Origin: Grifola frondosa
Taxonomy: Eukaryota; Basidiomycota; Agaricomycetes; Polyporales; Grifolaceae
Reading direction: 5' to 3'
NCBI GenBank assembly: GCA_001683735.1
Contig: LUGG01000015.1
Span: 186,001-250,000, forward strand
Length of the DNA stretch: 64,000 nucleotides
Position numbers and translations under genes: made by a program. Numbering within the stretch: position 1 is the stretch's first letter; each line of letters begins with the position of its first letter. Shown piece after piece: positions 32,532-44,415 of the stretch. A model generated the notes under the pieces. That model was not told where the DNA came from. It saw only the letters and a program-made list of their open reading frames with translations, and made no database searches.

Positions 32532-34294
32532 TCATTGACTTTGACTCTCACTATAATACGGCGGTTGCGTCTGCAGCGGCAACGAGTCATAGAAGTCGAA
32601 CACGAACGACTGCGACGCCGTATATTGCGAGGTGTCTGATTCGATGGACGACGCCTGTAAATTTTGGTTCTGTGGCAGGCCGACATGAGAATGTTGATAG
32701 TGGGAATCAGCATCATCGTCGGCGATGCCCTCCGCATCGGGGTCATCCCCCTCCACGGTGTGATCGACGTCCATAGCGTTGGGATCGGGTTTGAGGTAGA
32801 TCGTGCCGGAACGGAAGGAGGGCCCGGAGGCGCTGCCCAACGGCTGAGATGTTGACTCGCCTTCTGCTTCTTCCTCCACGGCCACTAACCCTATACAAGC
32901 AGAATGTTGAGATAGTGCTACAAGATTCGATGCCTAAGTACCCACCGCCGTGGTCAACAATATCATTCTTGTGCTTCCGTTTCGCGCGGGTAGAGCTATT
33001 TGTACCACTCTGTGATGTGCCTCGTGAGGTAGACTTGCGAGATACGGGCTCGGGGGTTGTTCGGGAGGATGCGCGGCGGCGAGGGAGGGGTAGTGAGGGA
33101 GTCGCAGAGGCTGGGGTCTTCGAGCGCGATCGGAGAGTACGAGTAGGCGGGGGAATCGGGGGAGGCGCAGAGGTCCTCGTCTTCGATCGTGATCGAAGAT
33201 TACGTGGAGGAGGTACAGGAGGTGCAGGTGTAGGAGCGGGTGCAGGCGGGCTGATGCACTGGATTGCCGCGGCGCATCTAAAGACGGGAGAGAGGATGCC
33301 CCGTGGCTGTCTTCTCCAGAGCTGTCGCCTTGACTCTGATAGGGTGCTTGTGTACGCAAGACAGGATAGGACTTCGCGGGAGTTGGTGCACCAGATGCAG
33401 GCTGTGGCGGTGACTGTGTTCCGGGCGAAGGAGCAAGACTCTGCGTAAGCTGATCCTCCACCACCTGCGCTGAGGTAGCTGATTCCGAGCTGGGACTCCC
33501 GCGCTCAGGGAGGAGAAGTGACGACTTCGTGGGAGACGTAGACAATCTTTGTCCCATATTTCTCGGGAGAGGTAATACTTTCCTAGAGGATCGAGGAGAT
33601 GCCTTGTTTCTGGTGGCGGCATTGATGCGACCTGCACTGTTGATGGCATCAGCGATCATGTTCGAGAGCATGGGCGAAGGAGGCGGGGAAGCACGCAAGG
33701 GCGTTGAGATCGGCGAAGATTGGGCGGCGCAGCTGGCGAACGAGTTTCTTGCTCGTGGAGGAGGGGTGGAAGGCTGGTGCGCAGGTGGAGAGCTTGCAGG
33801 CGTGCCTGAATGCGTTCCACGGTCATTACCGTGCGCAATGGACGGGGATGAATAAGTCCGTAAGGGGGCTGAAAGGGGCTGAGAAGGTGTGGCTCCCATA
33901 ACGCTGTCTAGGTGGCTAGTTGGAGTTGGTCGCAAATACATTGAGAGATAAATCCACACCTGAGTGTATCTCCGGAGTAGCTATTTTTTCCACAGACGAC
34001 AGCATAGAATTCTGTGTTGACATTACAAATGACTGGGATGATATGGCTCCCATGACGCTATCTGAGGATATCTTCAGCGACAACTCCGGAGTCATATGTC
34101 TCAAACATACCTGTAGCCCCGCTTCTCCCCTCGGTAGATCGTAGGTATGCACCGATGTCCTTCTTCTTGATAGCGAGTATGTTATTCCAGTGTTCCTTCT
34201 TCAGGTGTTGAATGAGGTCGCGACCGTGAGTGAATGTGTCGGGACACCAGTTCCAATTACAGTGAAACAGACTCGCAGATTCGAATTCCGTCAT
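32532..34294 (-). CDS. C2H2-type, Pro/Ser-rich protein of unknown function
   Basis: Four exons on the minus strand: 34111-34294, 33960-34061, 32946-33907, 32532-32890. It starts MTEFESASLFHCNWNWC and has one C2H2-like finger (C-x4-C-x12-H-x4-H, CPDTFTHGRDLIQHLKKEH), then a long disordered region rich in Pro, Ser and Arg with a repeated TLRSRSKT / NLRSRSKT unit, a basic KRKHKN patch and an acidic tail (PDPNAMDVDHTVEGDD). A nuclear DNA- or chromatin-associated role is plausible but inferred. The frame shifts once near 33255 (QSS to ISPPAPAPTPA), consistent with one missing base. Exons 2 and 3 begin with similar sequence (DSVMGAISSQS and DSVMGATPSQP). Confidence 0.65.
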
Positions 34295-35784
34295 ATTGGA
34301 CACTAGGATGTAGGTATCTTTTCGTCGATGAGTTCTGATCAGGATAGAATGAGAAGACAGTGTTGGGCCAGCCTCAGCCTGGCATGTTTCGCGCGTCTCG
34401 CGAGTGACATTCAACACGATGTGTCACAGTGCGTCACAGTTGTGCTTGCGTTGCGTTCACGACAGTGCGGCCTCGGTTTTTCATGGCAACGTCTTCGTTC
34501 TGCCTGCTTGCTCTTTGTCTAGTGTTCTACTGAGAATGTTGGCTTGAAATCAAAATTTTAACTCGAAAGCACGGTAGCTTGTGACTTGGCCTTCATTCTG
34601 GGATTATCCTACTGGCACAGGGTTGAATGCTCAGGCTGGGACTCTGTTTTGCACTCAACATATCATAAGTGGCATTACCGACGTATCATTATGCTTGCTG
34701 GAATATCTTATTGCGTTGTTTTCGTACCAACGCTACCATATATTGGATGATAACCGTTTTGGGCACACGCGCTGAAGACGACATGCTTGACAGTCGTTGG
34801 GTCAGAAGGTGAGTGCATGCGTCTTTACGCCTTGTCTGTCACCATTCCTGCTATGCATGTTGTCCTTTGCGGTTGGTAGGCTAGTAAGGCACCTAGTACA
34901 AACTCGATGCTTGTAATTTCAGCAACAAGCGCGAACAAACCACCATGCATGAGCAGCAGGCCTGCCACAAGAGTACAGAAACACAGGACCTCCCGATTGG
35001 ATCTCAAGAGTAACTACTAAGGACCAAGGACAGACACTGATCTGCAAAACAGGTTAGCAGTGCATGACACTCTCGATGTTATTGAGCTCACACTGGTCTT
35101 TCTGTAGTGTGCGTTTTCCTGTGGCATTCGCGAAGTACTCACGACCGCGGACGTTACGCCAAGCTTCTCAGCCGCAACACTTACACGCTTACATGAGAAC
35201 GAACAATTCATTGACGCAGATAAACCAGCTACTATGACCTGCGGGACCATTTTTCATCCTCGATAACGTTGTTCAGGGTATTCCTGCAATTGGGGATATA
35301 TTGTGCCATCGACATCAGTTCATATGCATAGACAGGTAGGAATGTCGCTGTTGTTTTTGGAGTCGAATTAAGTCTCTTTGCATAGATTTCCATCTATTAC
35401 CCAGTGCCCTAGCGACTTCACCGCGACCATCCGCCGGGTCCGATCGAAGAACCTCTTCCGGGACGCATGGCCTCCATTATGGGTGGTACTAAACGTGGGC
35501 CAGCTGTCGTTGAATGCCGTACTCATACAGCACAAGGGTGGTAGGCTCGTTAACGCGAACGAGCCCTTCAGGACTCAACGCCACCGACGCGTTTTCGCGC
35601 TCGCGTGTCTTACATAAGAGCTCTATTTTGGGCTACATTTGAAACTGTTCTGTTGTCAATTGCTGTCCATCATCCTGTGCTTGTTCCCTTCGTTTGAGCT
35701 CGTCAAGGCCGACACCACTCTCTTTCAGACCCACACAACACATTCGTTCGTTCGATAACGACATATTATTTTCTCGGCCCCATC
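34295..35784. other. divergent intergenic region, 1.5 kb
   Basis: The stretch lies between the divergent C2H2 and TOS1-like genes. Open frames are short and unrecognisable on both strands. 35640-35784 is the C/T-rich leader of the TOS1-like gene. Confidence 0.45.
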
Positions 35785-37269
35785 ATGTTTATCTTGTCCC
35801 TTGTCACCTCGACACTCTTCCTCGGTGCACGAGCACTCACTCCGAATAACATCGCTCCTGTCTCTACGTCTGGTTCGCTGAGCGCACTCAAGTACACTAG
35901 CGTCGGTGGATCCGGCACTTACAACCAAGTCACTAACTTGATCCCTGGCGATTGGCCTTCTTGCTCCCCCAATCCATCGTGCATCACCCAACCCAAGCAA
36001 ATTAGTGGTGAGTCTCATTTCCCTTCCTATGGGCTGCGATGGATGAGCCCTGTGAGCGTGCACCATTGTATGCCCAGCTGATAGCCTTGCTCGTTGCTAT
36101 GCTTGCGTGTCATTGCGCCTGTTCTCTGATGTGATGAGCGGTTACAAAGACGCTCTCTTGATCGATCCGTGGCGAGACCGGGCTATTTGGGCGCGACTCT
36201 CGTATGTTGCAGGCTTAGTCCACTCCCGTTGTTTCACTCTCGTATGAAAGTGCCGCCTACTGAATCTCGTTCTTTTGAAGGCAATCTTGCGCCTTTCGAT
36301 GATGAGCTTACAGTTGTCTTCCGCGGTCCTATGAACCTGTACAACATCGCTGTCTATCAACCTGCGAATAGCACTGCCGCCACTTGGAAGCAGACAAGTT
36401 CTTGGGCTGCAGGTCAGGCCCCTCCAACTTGGTGTTTATGAACAACGACGGTGGAGGAGCCAGCGGAACATGGTCGCGGTATGGACATCTTCCCTTGATT
36501 CGCGTTATTTTTATTCACGCACGTTGATAGTCTGTGGTGGAGCTAGTCAGTCGTATGCAAACGGCAATTGGACCGCTGCTACAGCGGCTCCAAATGCGGA
36601 GATTGCTTCTTCGGGTTCCTGAACGAGGACAATGAAATGGTCTGGCTTTCGTTCTTAATTTGCACTCGCCGTCTGATGGGTCATATTATGACAGAATATC
36701 ATGACTGCTGCATCCTGCAATGACGGCCTCTGTGATGGCTTTTCTCGCGGCACCGCCAACCACGGCTGGGCCGGCTCTAAGATGTTCGTCTTCACCTTCG
36801 ACATGCCTCCGTCCTCGGATGCGACCAAGACACCTGCCATCTGGGCGTTGAACGCGCAGATTGTGCGTGCCGCGCAATACGGCTGCAACTGCCGGGGGTG
36901 GCAGCCCGGGCGGGTGCGGCGAGCTTGACATCCTCGAGACGCTCAACGCTGCCGGTGCGAATGTGAACCAGGGCATTTCGGAGATTTACTCGTTCAAAGG
37001 CGCCACGGGCACTGGGAACAACAACTCTCTTTGCACGCCCGACGAGCGGCCAGGTCACATATGGCGTCATCCTCGACGTGCAGACGGATTCGATCGCGAT
37101 CCAACGTTATACGGAGTGGGACTACACGCAGGCGATGCTCACACGTAGCATCATCGATGGCTATCTGAGCAGCTCTTCCATGCTTGTCTCGTTCAACACT
37201 AACGTGCGTCGCCGGGAGCGTCCGCGCTCGTTCATGGGCGCGCACCGTCGCCACCATGGCGGTCACTAA
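35785..37269 (+). CDS. TOS1-like secreted cell-wall protein
   Basis: A signal peptide MFILSLVTSTLFLGARA is followed by the fungal TOS1 arrangement: an N-terminal glycine-rich domain (residues to about 75) and a C-terminal lamin/beta-glucanase-like domain with LAPFDDELTVVFRGPMN, FMNNDGGGASGTW, RGTANHGWAGSKMFVFTF, PAIWALNAQIVRAAQYGCNC, GSPGGCGELDILE and GQVTYGVILDVQTDSIAI. TOS1 proteins are covalently wall-linked; catalytic activity is uncertain. Exons read: 35785-36007, 36281 to about 36478, about 36541-36640, about 36696-37269; intron 1 is long (273 nt). At least four one-base gaps lie in or near short runs (about 36420, 36599, 36893 and 37030). The C-terminus is Arg/His-rich and has no obvious GPI signal. 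Confidence 0.8.
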
Positions 37270-37564
37270 ATGGAGGATGTCTTTAGATTATCCTCATACT
37301 TCTAATCTGCCGGGTTTTTCATAAATTCATCTGGTGTCCTCAGTCACTACTCATTCATTACTGCTTGCTAGAGATAGAATTCCCCTTGCTTGCAACGTGC
37401 TGCCTAGTATATCCTCGCTGGTCGCTGCTCGTGATGTACCGTCATACCTCATTCCCTTGAGCTTATATGCTCGTTGCTGTCCTTACTGTTGTACCGTATG
37501 CCTGTTGAATTAGTATATGCTTCCGTTTGTCAAGAATTTGAGAAAATGGTGAATCTTGCAGAAT
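37270..37564. other. 3' flank of TOS1-like gene
   Basis: AT-rich flank; no gene seen. Confidence 0.4.
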
Positions 37565-37955
37565 TGACAATCCGCCGTGAGTACCATCCAGTTACCATTC
37601 ATCCTGTTCGGCTCCCCCGACACCTTACGTTCTCGCCAAATACCATCTCTGGTCCGTGCACTCTGCGGGAGGGCAATATAAACGATGGGGGGACATCCGA
37701 ATATCTCATACTTACCTTGATGGCACAAGCCCCTTCCCGTTCTGGGTTTGTGGGCCGTGGGGGCCACTCATAGCACGGCGACCATGTCCTCAGGGGGAAT
37801 CTACGGTTTGTATGGGCTCCGGCTCATGCATCGTCTCAATATTTCCAGTTCTGCTCCGGCCCTCGGGCTGAGCAGGCCGTTTATTTTTTGCCTTTAATTC
37901 GTTCTAACCCTAACCCTATTTAATTCCATAAAATTTCTGATTGGCTGAAAGCGCG
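37565..37955 (-). repeat. dispersed repeat, copy 2, inverted
   Basis: Inverted copy of the repeat at 9195-9565. The telomere-like units are at 37904-37918 (ctaaccctaaccct). Core identity is about 93% by eye, with both copies sharing the splice-like GTAAGTATGAG ... CCGCAG pair. The two copies diverge sharply at the distal end near 37565. Confidence 0.7.
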
Positions 37956-38444
37956 ATTCTCTTCACATAATTCTAACTTGACAAGACTCATCGGAAGTCC
38001 TGATAAATTCTGAGAATTTGTATGTGAGTTCAATCAACCATATGAACATCTATCCTTCGTAGTTCAGTGAAGGTGGTGGGATCATGCCGAAGTGGAGTGG
38101 AAGATGTGTGTTGAAACTTCTTGCTGACCTCGACAGGATCCAAGAGCTGTAGAATTTTAACTTCAGAATGATATTGGTCTCGACCTCGGATATAGGTGTG
38201 TTTTTACTGGAGTCCTCAGCCTCTTCTCCGCGGCCTGACCACTTCCTTGGACATCTGACTAGTCATGTTGAGACTTCCAGTTCACTTCCGTCTCTTCTGG
38301 GAAGCCGACTGTCTGGAAGCTCACCGTTGTTGGTTCTTTTGACTACGTCAATTGTGCGCATAAAAAGGTGCAAACCATAGCCAGAGATGCCAGGCTTCAC
38401 CCCGTTGAACATTGGCACTCGTTGCGACACATCCTACTTGCAAG
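37956..38444. other. intergenic, promoter of DPBB gene
   Basis: No gene seen; a short leader precedes the ATG at 38445. Confidence 0.4.
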
Positions 38445-39056
38445 ATGCAGTACTTTGCCAGATCGTCTTACATCGGGGCTCTTTTTGCCATTGCTGTGAC
38501 CGCACAGACCCATCAAGGCGATCGTAAGCACATGCTCGGTGCTGCGTCATGATACTCTAGATACTGACCAAGTTTCCCAGTATTCAACTTTGTCCCCGGT
38601 CTCGGAGCATGCGGGTTCACGAATACGAGCACTCAGTTCGTGGCATCAGTTTCCAACGAATTCTTTCACTCTTTTCCGTGAGTAATTTTGGTTTTCCAAC
38701 ATTCCTGAGCTGCTCGAATGACGCGATATATCATTCATTCAGTGGGTCTGGCACGAACCCGAATGCGTATGGTTCTCTTTCGAGTCCAGTCTGATTACAT
38801 CTTGACACACGCTCTCTAGCAATCCGATCTGCACCCACAACCTCACTGTAGCCTGTAAGTCCTAATTGCTGCTGCCTTACCATTGTGGCGCTCTCATTCT
38901 GCATTCTTAGTTAACGGCACCAACGTGAGCGCGCAGGTTGTGGACTTTTGCTTGAGCTGCCCGTCATCGAATGTTGGTCTTTCACCGGTTGCTTTCGAGG
39001 TGTTCGCGCCGCTGGCGCAAGGAATTGTTTCGAATGTTACTTGGGAGGTGATATAA
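38445..39056 (+). CDS. secreted RlpA-like double-psi beta-barrel protein
   Basis: Five exons: 38445-38523, 38581-38677, 38743-38766, 38820-38854, 38911-39056; 126 residues, no frame break. A signal peptide (MQYFARSSYIGALFAIAVTA) is followed by a compact barwin/expansin-like domain: FNFVPGLGACGFTNTSTQ, NPICTHNLTVAFNG, VVDFCLSCPSSNVGLSPVAF and a final VTWEVI. The GACG motif, paired cysteines and Asp in VVDFC match fungal RlpA-like proteins such as cerato-platanin/expansin relatives and loosenin-type proteins. It probably binds or loosens wall polysaccharide outside the cell. No carbohydrate-binding module is attached. A 24-nt microexon is present. Confidence 0.85.
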
Positions 39057-39670
39057 GTGGGACTAGTTGTTACTTGAATTTGTACGATTTTTGTACGACG
39101 CAGCAGCTTTGAATACACGAGATTGTTAATTTTGTCATTTTAAAGTTTTCTCCCGAATAAAACGATGCATATTTAACGAATTGGCCATAGTTGATCGGGC
39201 GCTAAAATCACTGTTACCTGGTCCTCCCAACCTCCATTTGACTGCTGGCGTATAACCACATTTATTACAATATACCGCTATTTGGAATTCTTACAATCGT
39301 TAGTAGGTTTGGATTTCTGCGTGCTGTTTCGAGAATGATTCCGCTGTGACTCTGGACGCATGCCGCCAGTGAAGTGAACCCATCGAGCTAGACGACGATT
39401 TCAAGGACTCGAAACATATGGTCGCGTATTGTTCGTAAAGAAGGGGTACGCGATTGTTAGGTACGTTTGAGTCGACATATGCTCATGCTGCTTCCAGAAA
39501 TGAATGTAATCTGAGAGCCGCATACTGTCAGTTGCATGACGGCGTCACAGCCGAATGTTTCTCGAAACAGCATGTTTTTGTTCGTTGTATCTGCCTACTA
39601 CTGACTCGCTTTCAGTAGGATATTTAAGGTGCATACAAACTGTATAGTTGATCCCTGAGTCGGGTCGGTA
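39057..39670. other. intergenic
   Basis: AT-rich; no gene seen. Confidence 0.45.
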
Positions 39671-41270
39671 ATGGTCCTGCAAGTCGCCTACAAACTCCTG
39701 TCCGCCATTCTACCATCGCAGTATTACCTTCACGCATTCACTGCGCTCTTTGGACTTATTGTGATATACGCCTTTGCGCAAGGTCGCACAACTACTCGTG
39801 AGCGTGACCTCCATGCCCGCGTCATTCTCGTTACAGTTGGGTCCTTCCTCCTGCTCTATCTTCCAAGAGATTCAATTCATTCAATAGGGCGCTTTCACCC
39901 CGATGGGACTTACCCTAATATCTGCACTCGCAGGGCGAGGCGCACATATAATTACGCTGTCATCTTATCCGATTACCCACACCCTCCCATCGCTGCTCAT
40001 TCCGCTGCTCCGCACCACTACTAAGAACGAAAGTATCTACGCCGAACAGGCTGATATGTCTGATCTCGAATCAGTTCGCTCGTTTTGCACTCGCTTCCTG
40101 ACTGGGCAAGACCAGCGACTCGATGCGATCGTCTTCGCGCACGAATATACCAGTAAAGGCAGGCTGTTCGGGTTTGGGAAACAATCAGATCGGATATCAG
40201 CCGAGAAGGAGCGGGAGGCGGAGTCGCTCGCCTCGTTCCTGATGCTGACTCTCCTTCTCCCTGCACTCCTCGTTGCCCCGTCGAGCGCGACATACGCGTC
40301 ATCAGCGTTGTCAATCCCTTCTATGCTGCAGCCATCCCGGCTTTCACCTCATCGCTTCTTAAGCCGTCGTCGGCACCGTCTTCCGTGTTCCTGCTTGAGG
40401 GCCACCGTGCCTTGCGAACAGCGGTGCTCACCCGTCATCTACAGCGCATCCTTGACTCTCTTCCGAACACTAAGGCTGATGTATCACCCGCACAAGGCTC
40501 GTCTTCGGAGGCGCCAAAGCCACCCACCCATCCAGCTCCGTCAAATATCCTGGCGGTATCCGTTTGTCCGGGCATCAGCCGCCAGGACACGGTCTCCCCC
40601 TCCTTGGTGCTGAAAGGAATTCTGAGTCCGGATCATCTCTATTTGGTTTCATTCTGTAAGCATCGCCTAGCATAGTTTATCGTTGCACTGAACTTAGCCC
40701 ACCTCATCGCAGGTATACGCTTCTCTTTCCAATTCTATTCCTAACCACGAAATCGTCGAAGGCCGCGATCGAGTCCGTGTTGCACGTGCTGTTCCTCCCC
40801 ACACCGCTCAAACGTGCTCTGGCGCAAGTGTCCGCCGCTGCATCTGGAGAATCCACAGCTCCGGCCGGCCGGGACGGGACGCCAACGCGCTCCCTGAGGA
40901 GGTTCTGAAGCCCGGCGCGCTCTATCGTGAGTGTGCGGTTGTCAAAGTGGACGTGCCTTCGCTTCCGTCCCCTGGCCTGGGGGAGAAGCCGAAGAACGCT
41001 GGAAGGGAAAGGCCACTTCACAGTCGGAGAATGCCCCAGATGAGGGAGTGAGCGTTATCCCGATGATGGCGAGTTTGGTGGGGGGCAGTGGGGAGGGCTG
41101 TGTGGGAGTGGTATGAGGAACGGTTGAAAGTTTGGGAGGCGAGTGCAGAGAAGAAGGTCAATGCGGATGGGAAGACGAGCAAGGCGGACGCTACACCCAA
41201 GGCGGAGGATGGTGCTTTGCAGGAGGAAGGCGAGGTTCATCCTCAAGAATCAGAGTCCAAGTCCACATAA
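39671..41270 (+). CDS. membrane-anchored SDR-like protein, probably non-catalytic
   Basis: Exon 1 39671-39835, intron 39836-39887 (52 nt), exon 2 39888 to about 40653, intron to about 40713, then exon 3 to 41270. An N-terminal hydrophobic segment (LHAFTALFGLIVIYAFAQG) anchors it, followed by a Rossmann nucleotide-binding start VILVTGAFTPMGLTLISAL and the AQADMSDLESVRSF segment typical of extended short-chain dehydrogenases. The region that should hold Tyr-x3-Lys reads GHRALRTAVLTRHLQRIL, with no YxxxK, so catalysis as a classical SDR is doubtful. The C-terminus is charged. Frame breaks near 40283, 40885 and about 41010-41085 each look like single-base gaps. The biological role is unknown. Confidence 0.65.
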
Positions 41271-42059
41271 TCATTAGCAGTTGGTATGTTGTCCTTCGTC
41301 ACTTCTGAAGATTGCTGAGTATTTGCGACCAGTTTCGGATTGAAGTATTACTTTGAACCGACCCAGCATTGAGTCTATTTGGTTCTACAGCTGTGTGAAG
41401 AATTGATGTGAAGCAAGTGGTTGCGTAGGGTGTTTCCGATCGGTATGATTTCCCGCAGGATAATCGGTGATGCAAGTCTATCATTTACTCTCTCGAAGAC
41501 TTCTCGGATTGTAGAGACATTTTTCCATCCAGTCGTTTCTGTTGCAAAGGATGGTGCAATCATTTTTTCGACTGACAGCAGGAACTTCCAAGAGGTGCAC
41601 ATGGTTCATCGTTAGGATTCTTGCTGCATCATGTGTCTCACTTGAAAGTTCCATTGAGTTTAGATGTCCGGGGAACGCAATGCAGCGCCATGCCATGAAT
41701 GATGCCAGTAAGCATCGTTTGACATTCTTGATTGTCTCAATATTTCTGCTTTTTCAGCAGCTTAGGTACGCATTGCTACGAGTGTTTATGTTCTATTACT
41801 TATTTCCGCGCGCTTTAGCAAGAGAAGGGATGCAGATCCTTCTGCGTACTATCCATGATGACGGCAGATTACCGGGAACGCCTTGTGTCGGTATCAGTGA
41901 CCATGAGACCTACTGGAGATTCTGCGCAATTCAACAAGGCCTTTCCGAAATATGTCCGCTAGCAAATGAAGACATTCCTCCGCCCGGTCCAGCAATATTC
42001 CGGGTTTAAAAGGGCATCTTGTCGGCCACGTCTCTTCTAGGGGTGATCGATTCTTCAAC
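41271..42059. other. intergenic, no supported gene
   Basis: Several short open frames on both strands (for example 41542-42009 on plus) lack signal peptide, splice context or recognisable motifs. I see no supported gene. The last 60 nt are the leader of the next gene. Confidence 0.4.
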
Positions 42060-43796
42060 ATGTTAGGTCTCTCTTTTTTGGCTTTGTCTTTGCTCCTTGT
42101 TATAGCATCTGCCCAACAGGCTGAGTGGGACCAATGTACGTGCATTCGCCATTTACGTATCACTTTCACTGATACTGCCATCCATTTCCAGGCGGAGGCA
42201 TCGGTTGGACTGGAGCAACTACATGTATTGCTGGGTACAGTGTCTTCCCTCAGAAGCGAAGCGCTCATCATAAGATTTTCGCCACAGGACTACGTGCCAG
42301 ATACTTAACGATTGTATGTAGCTTGCTACATGCAAATTTCGACGTTGTATTGAATTCGTCTTCCAAATAGATTATAGCCAATGCCTGCCCGGAGCTGCTT
42401 CCTCGTCTTCGTCCTCTCCCACATCGAGTGCTCCAGGGAGTACCCCGACTGCTGTAAGCAATGCGAACTACTGGTTCAGTTTGTAAGTATGTTCCGTGCA
42501 GCAGGTGACTGGTCTTCTTCCGTGTTAATGATCGCATTATAGCGGCGATTCGTATACGCAGACAGGATTTGTAACGAATGACACGCTTCCAGCGCTTGGA
42601 AACCCTCTCGGAAATCCGCCTTACCCAGTGAGCCAAGTACCAGCCATTTCCTTACTTTGTTCACATTTGCATGCTAGGGATATACTGCTGTGGGAGGCAC
42701 AAATTGGATCGATGTCGACACCGTGGTGTACAATAAATCCCTAGTCTTGACGTACAACTATGCATACGGCGGCGCCACGATCAACGCGTCCCTTGTTCAA
42801 CCGTACGAACGACAGTCCTTTCGCTCGTCGATCAAGTCAACGAATTCCTCACCACCGTTGCAAACAAACCGGCTTCGACTCCGTGGACTAGCTCGAATGC
42901 GCTATTCTCCTTTTGGATTGGAATTAACGATATTGGCAACAGTTACTACTTGAGTGGCGATAGGGACGCGTAAGTCCAATGGTCTAAGTTAGAGTTGGCG
43001 CGGAGCTAATCTGCGGTTGATAACCAAAGCTTTTCAGATACGCTGCTTGATTCGTATTTCGGGCTTGTGCAGAGTGTCGTGAGTGTCGTGGACATTTCAT
43101 TTAGGGCGACATGTTTACGGATATCTATGATCTGCAATTATAGTAGTAAGTTATCATACAGTTTTATAACATGATTCCCAGCGCTGATTGGTTTCATCTC
43201 CAGCAATGAAGGGGCGAGAAACTTCCTTTTCATCAACGTTCCGCCTGTAGACCGATCCCCACTGGTTTGATCCTCATCTCTCACGTTTGTCGCTCAGTTT
43301 ATGGAATCGCGTTACTAGATGATTGCACAAGGCGCGTCCGCTCAGGCAGCAGAAAAGACAGTAATCGATGATTTCAACTCGAAGCTGGCCACCCGGGTGT
43401 CCTCTCTGCAGTCACAAAACTCTGGGGTATGTTTCGTCTTCCATCTGAATTCTCAATACGCCTCACCTTGATTTTTTGTAGGTCCAGACGTGGCTGTGGG
43501 ACTCGAATGCCGCTTTTACCACTGTACTCAACAATCCCACTGCCTACGGTTTCATTGACAATACTTCATACGGAGGAACCGGTGACTTCTGGGGGTACGT
43601 CATTCATACTGTCGTCTCAAAATTATAAGATTGAATATGTCACGGAACCTCGCATCAGAAACAATTATCATTCGTCCAGTATGCACCAGTACCTCTATTT
43701 GTGCGGCAGCGACTGATAACAATATTTCATTCAGGTGCTGCTCAAACAATTTGGGGTCAGCAGGTTGGCTCGTTGCTCGGAAACACAATATGGTAG
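42060..43796 (+). CDS. CBM1-linked CE16 acetylesterase (GDSL family)
   Basis: A signal peptide (MLGLSFLALSLLLVIASA) precedes an N-terminal cellulose-binding module, CBM1 (QCGGIGWTGATTC ... QILNDYYSQCL), and a Ser-rich linker. The esterase domain follows, with block I WFSFGDSYTQTGF (nucleophile Ser in GDS), block III FWIGINDIG (Gly/Asn) and the catalytic His in WGNNYHSSS, matching carbohydrate esterase family 16, which removes acetyl groups from hemicellulose oligomers. Exons resolved: 42060-42135, 42192-42241, 42288-42313, 42371-42482, 42543-42627, 42678-42969, 43030-43078, 43204-43264, 43319-43426, 43482-43594, 43659-43678, 43735-43796. One-base gaps are needed near 42245 and 42808. The stretch 43079-43203 may hide a microexon. 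Confidence 0.83.
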
Positions 43797-44415
43797 ACAG
43801 TATCAGCGATATTCTGACGTCTATCCATTCCTTATGATCATGACTACGACTTCCTCCACAATACCAGAACTTATGATTGTTCAGCACAATTCAGAGTGGA
43901 GCCTGGCGAATGAGAAACGCCTACAAAAACGCACAGATTGAACACAAATTTTGAAGACGAGTTGCTGTCTATCACACAGAGGTTTCTTGGCCGCAAGTGG
44001 CTAGAAGCGGCTTTCTCGATCCACGATCAAGAATCGGAGATCCTTGCGGGCACTTAAATTTACGTATTCAAGGTCCTAATTAATGCAGAAATGATTCCGA
44101 CGGTTGCAGTCTTTATTGGTGCCCAACAGTGTCTTTTAAAATGACAAAAGGCGTAATAGAATCACTAAGTACTGAGGTGTATAATCATGTTAGTAGATAT
44201 GCATGTTTGAGTTGAATAAGTTTTCTTACAGAAGCGTGACTCAATGTCATAACGTGACAGAATGGCGTGACACTGCTACCTCCTGCAATATGATTGGCGT
44301 AGGAACCTGTGCTACTGACTTTACACAGCTCCACATTGGTGAGTGAGAATATGCGGAAATGTTCAGCGTTGGTTCGTTGATATGCTCAATGGACAGCGTG
44401 GCAGGTGGTTGCGGT
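43797..44415. other. intergenic
   Basis: No gene seen in these 600 nt. The final part is the leader of the ABC ATPase. Confidence 0.4.

Noticed and set aside
33504..33855. Plus-strand frame opposite the C2H2 gene
   Set aside because: It is an antisense shadow of the Pro/Ser-rich exon, which has proper splice sites on the minus strand.
41542..42009. Plus-strand frame of 155 codons as a gene
   Set aside because: It lacks signal peptide, motif or introns and reads through AT-rich spacer; composition does not resemble neighbouring coding sequence.
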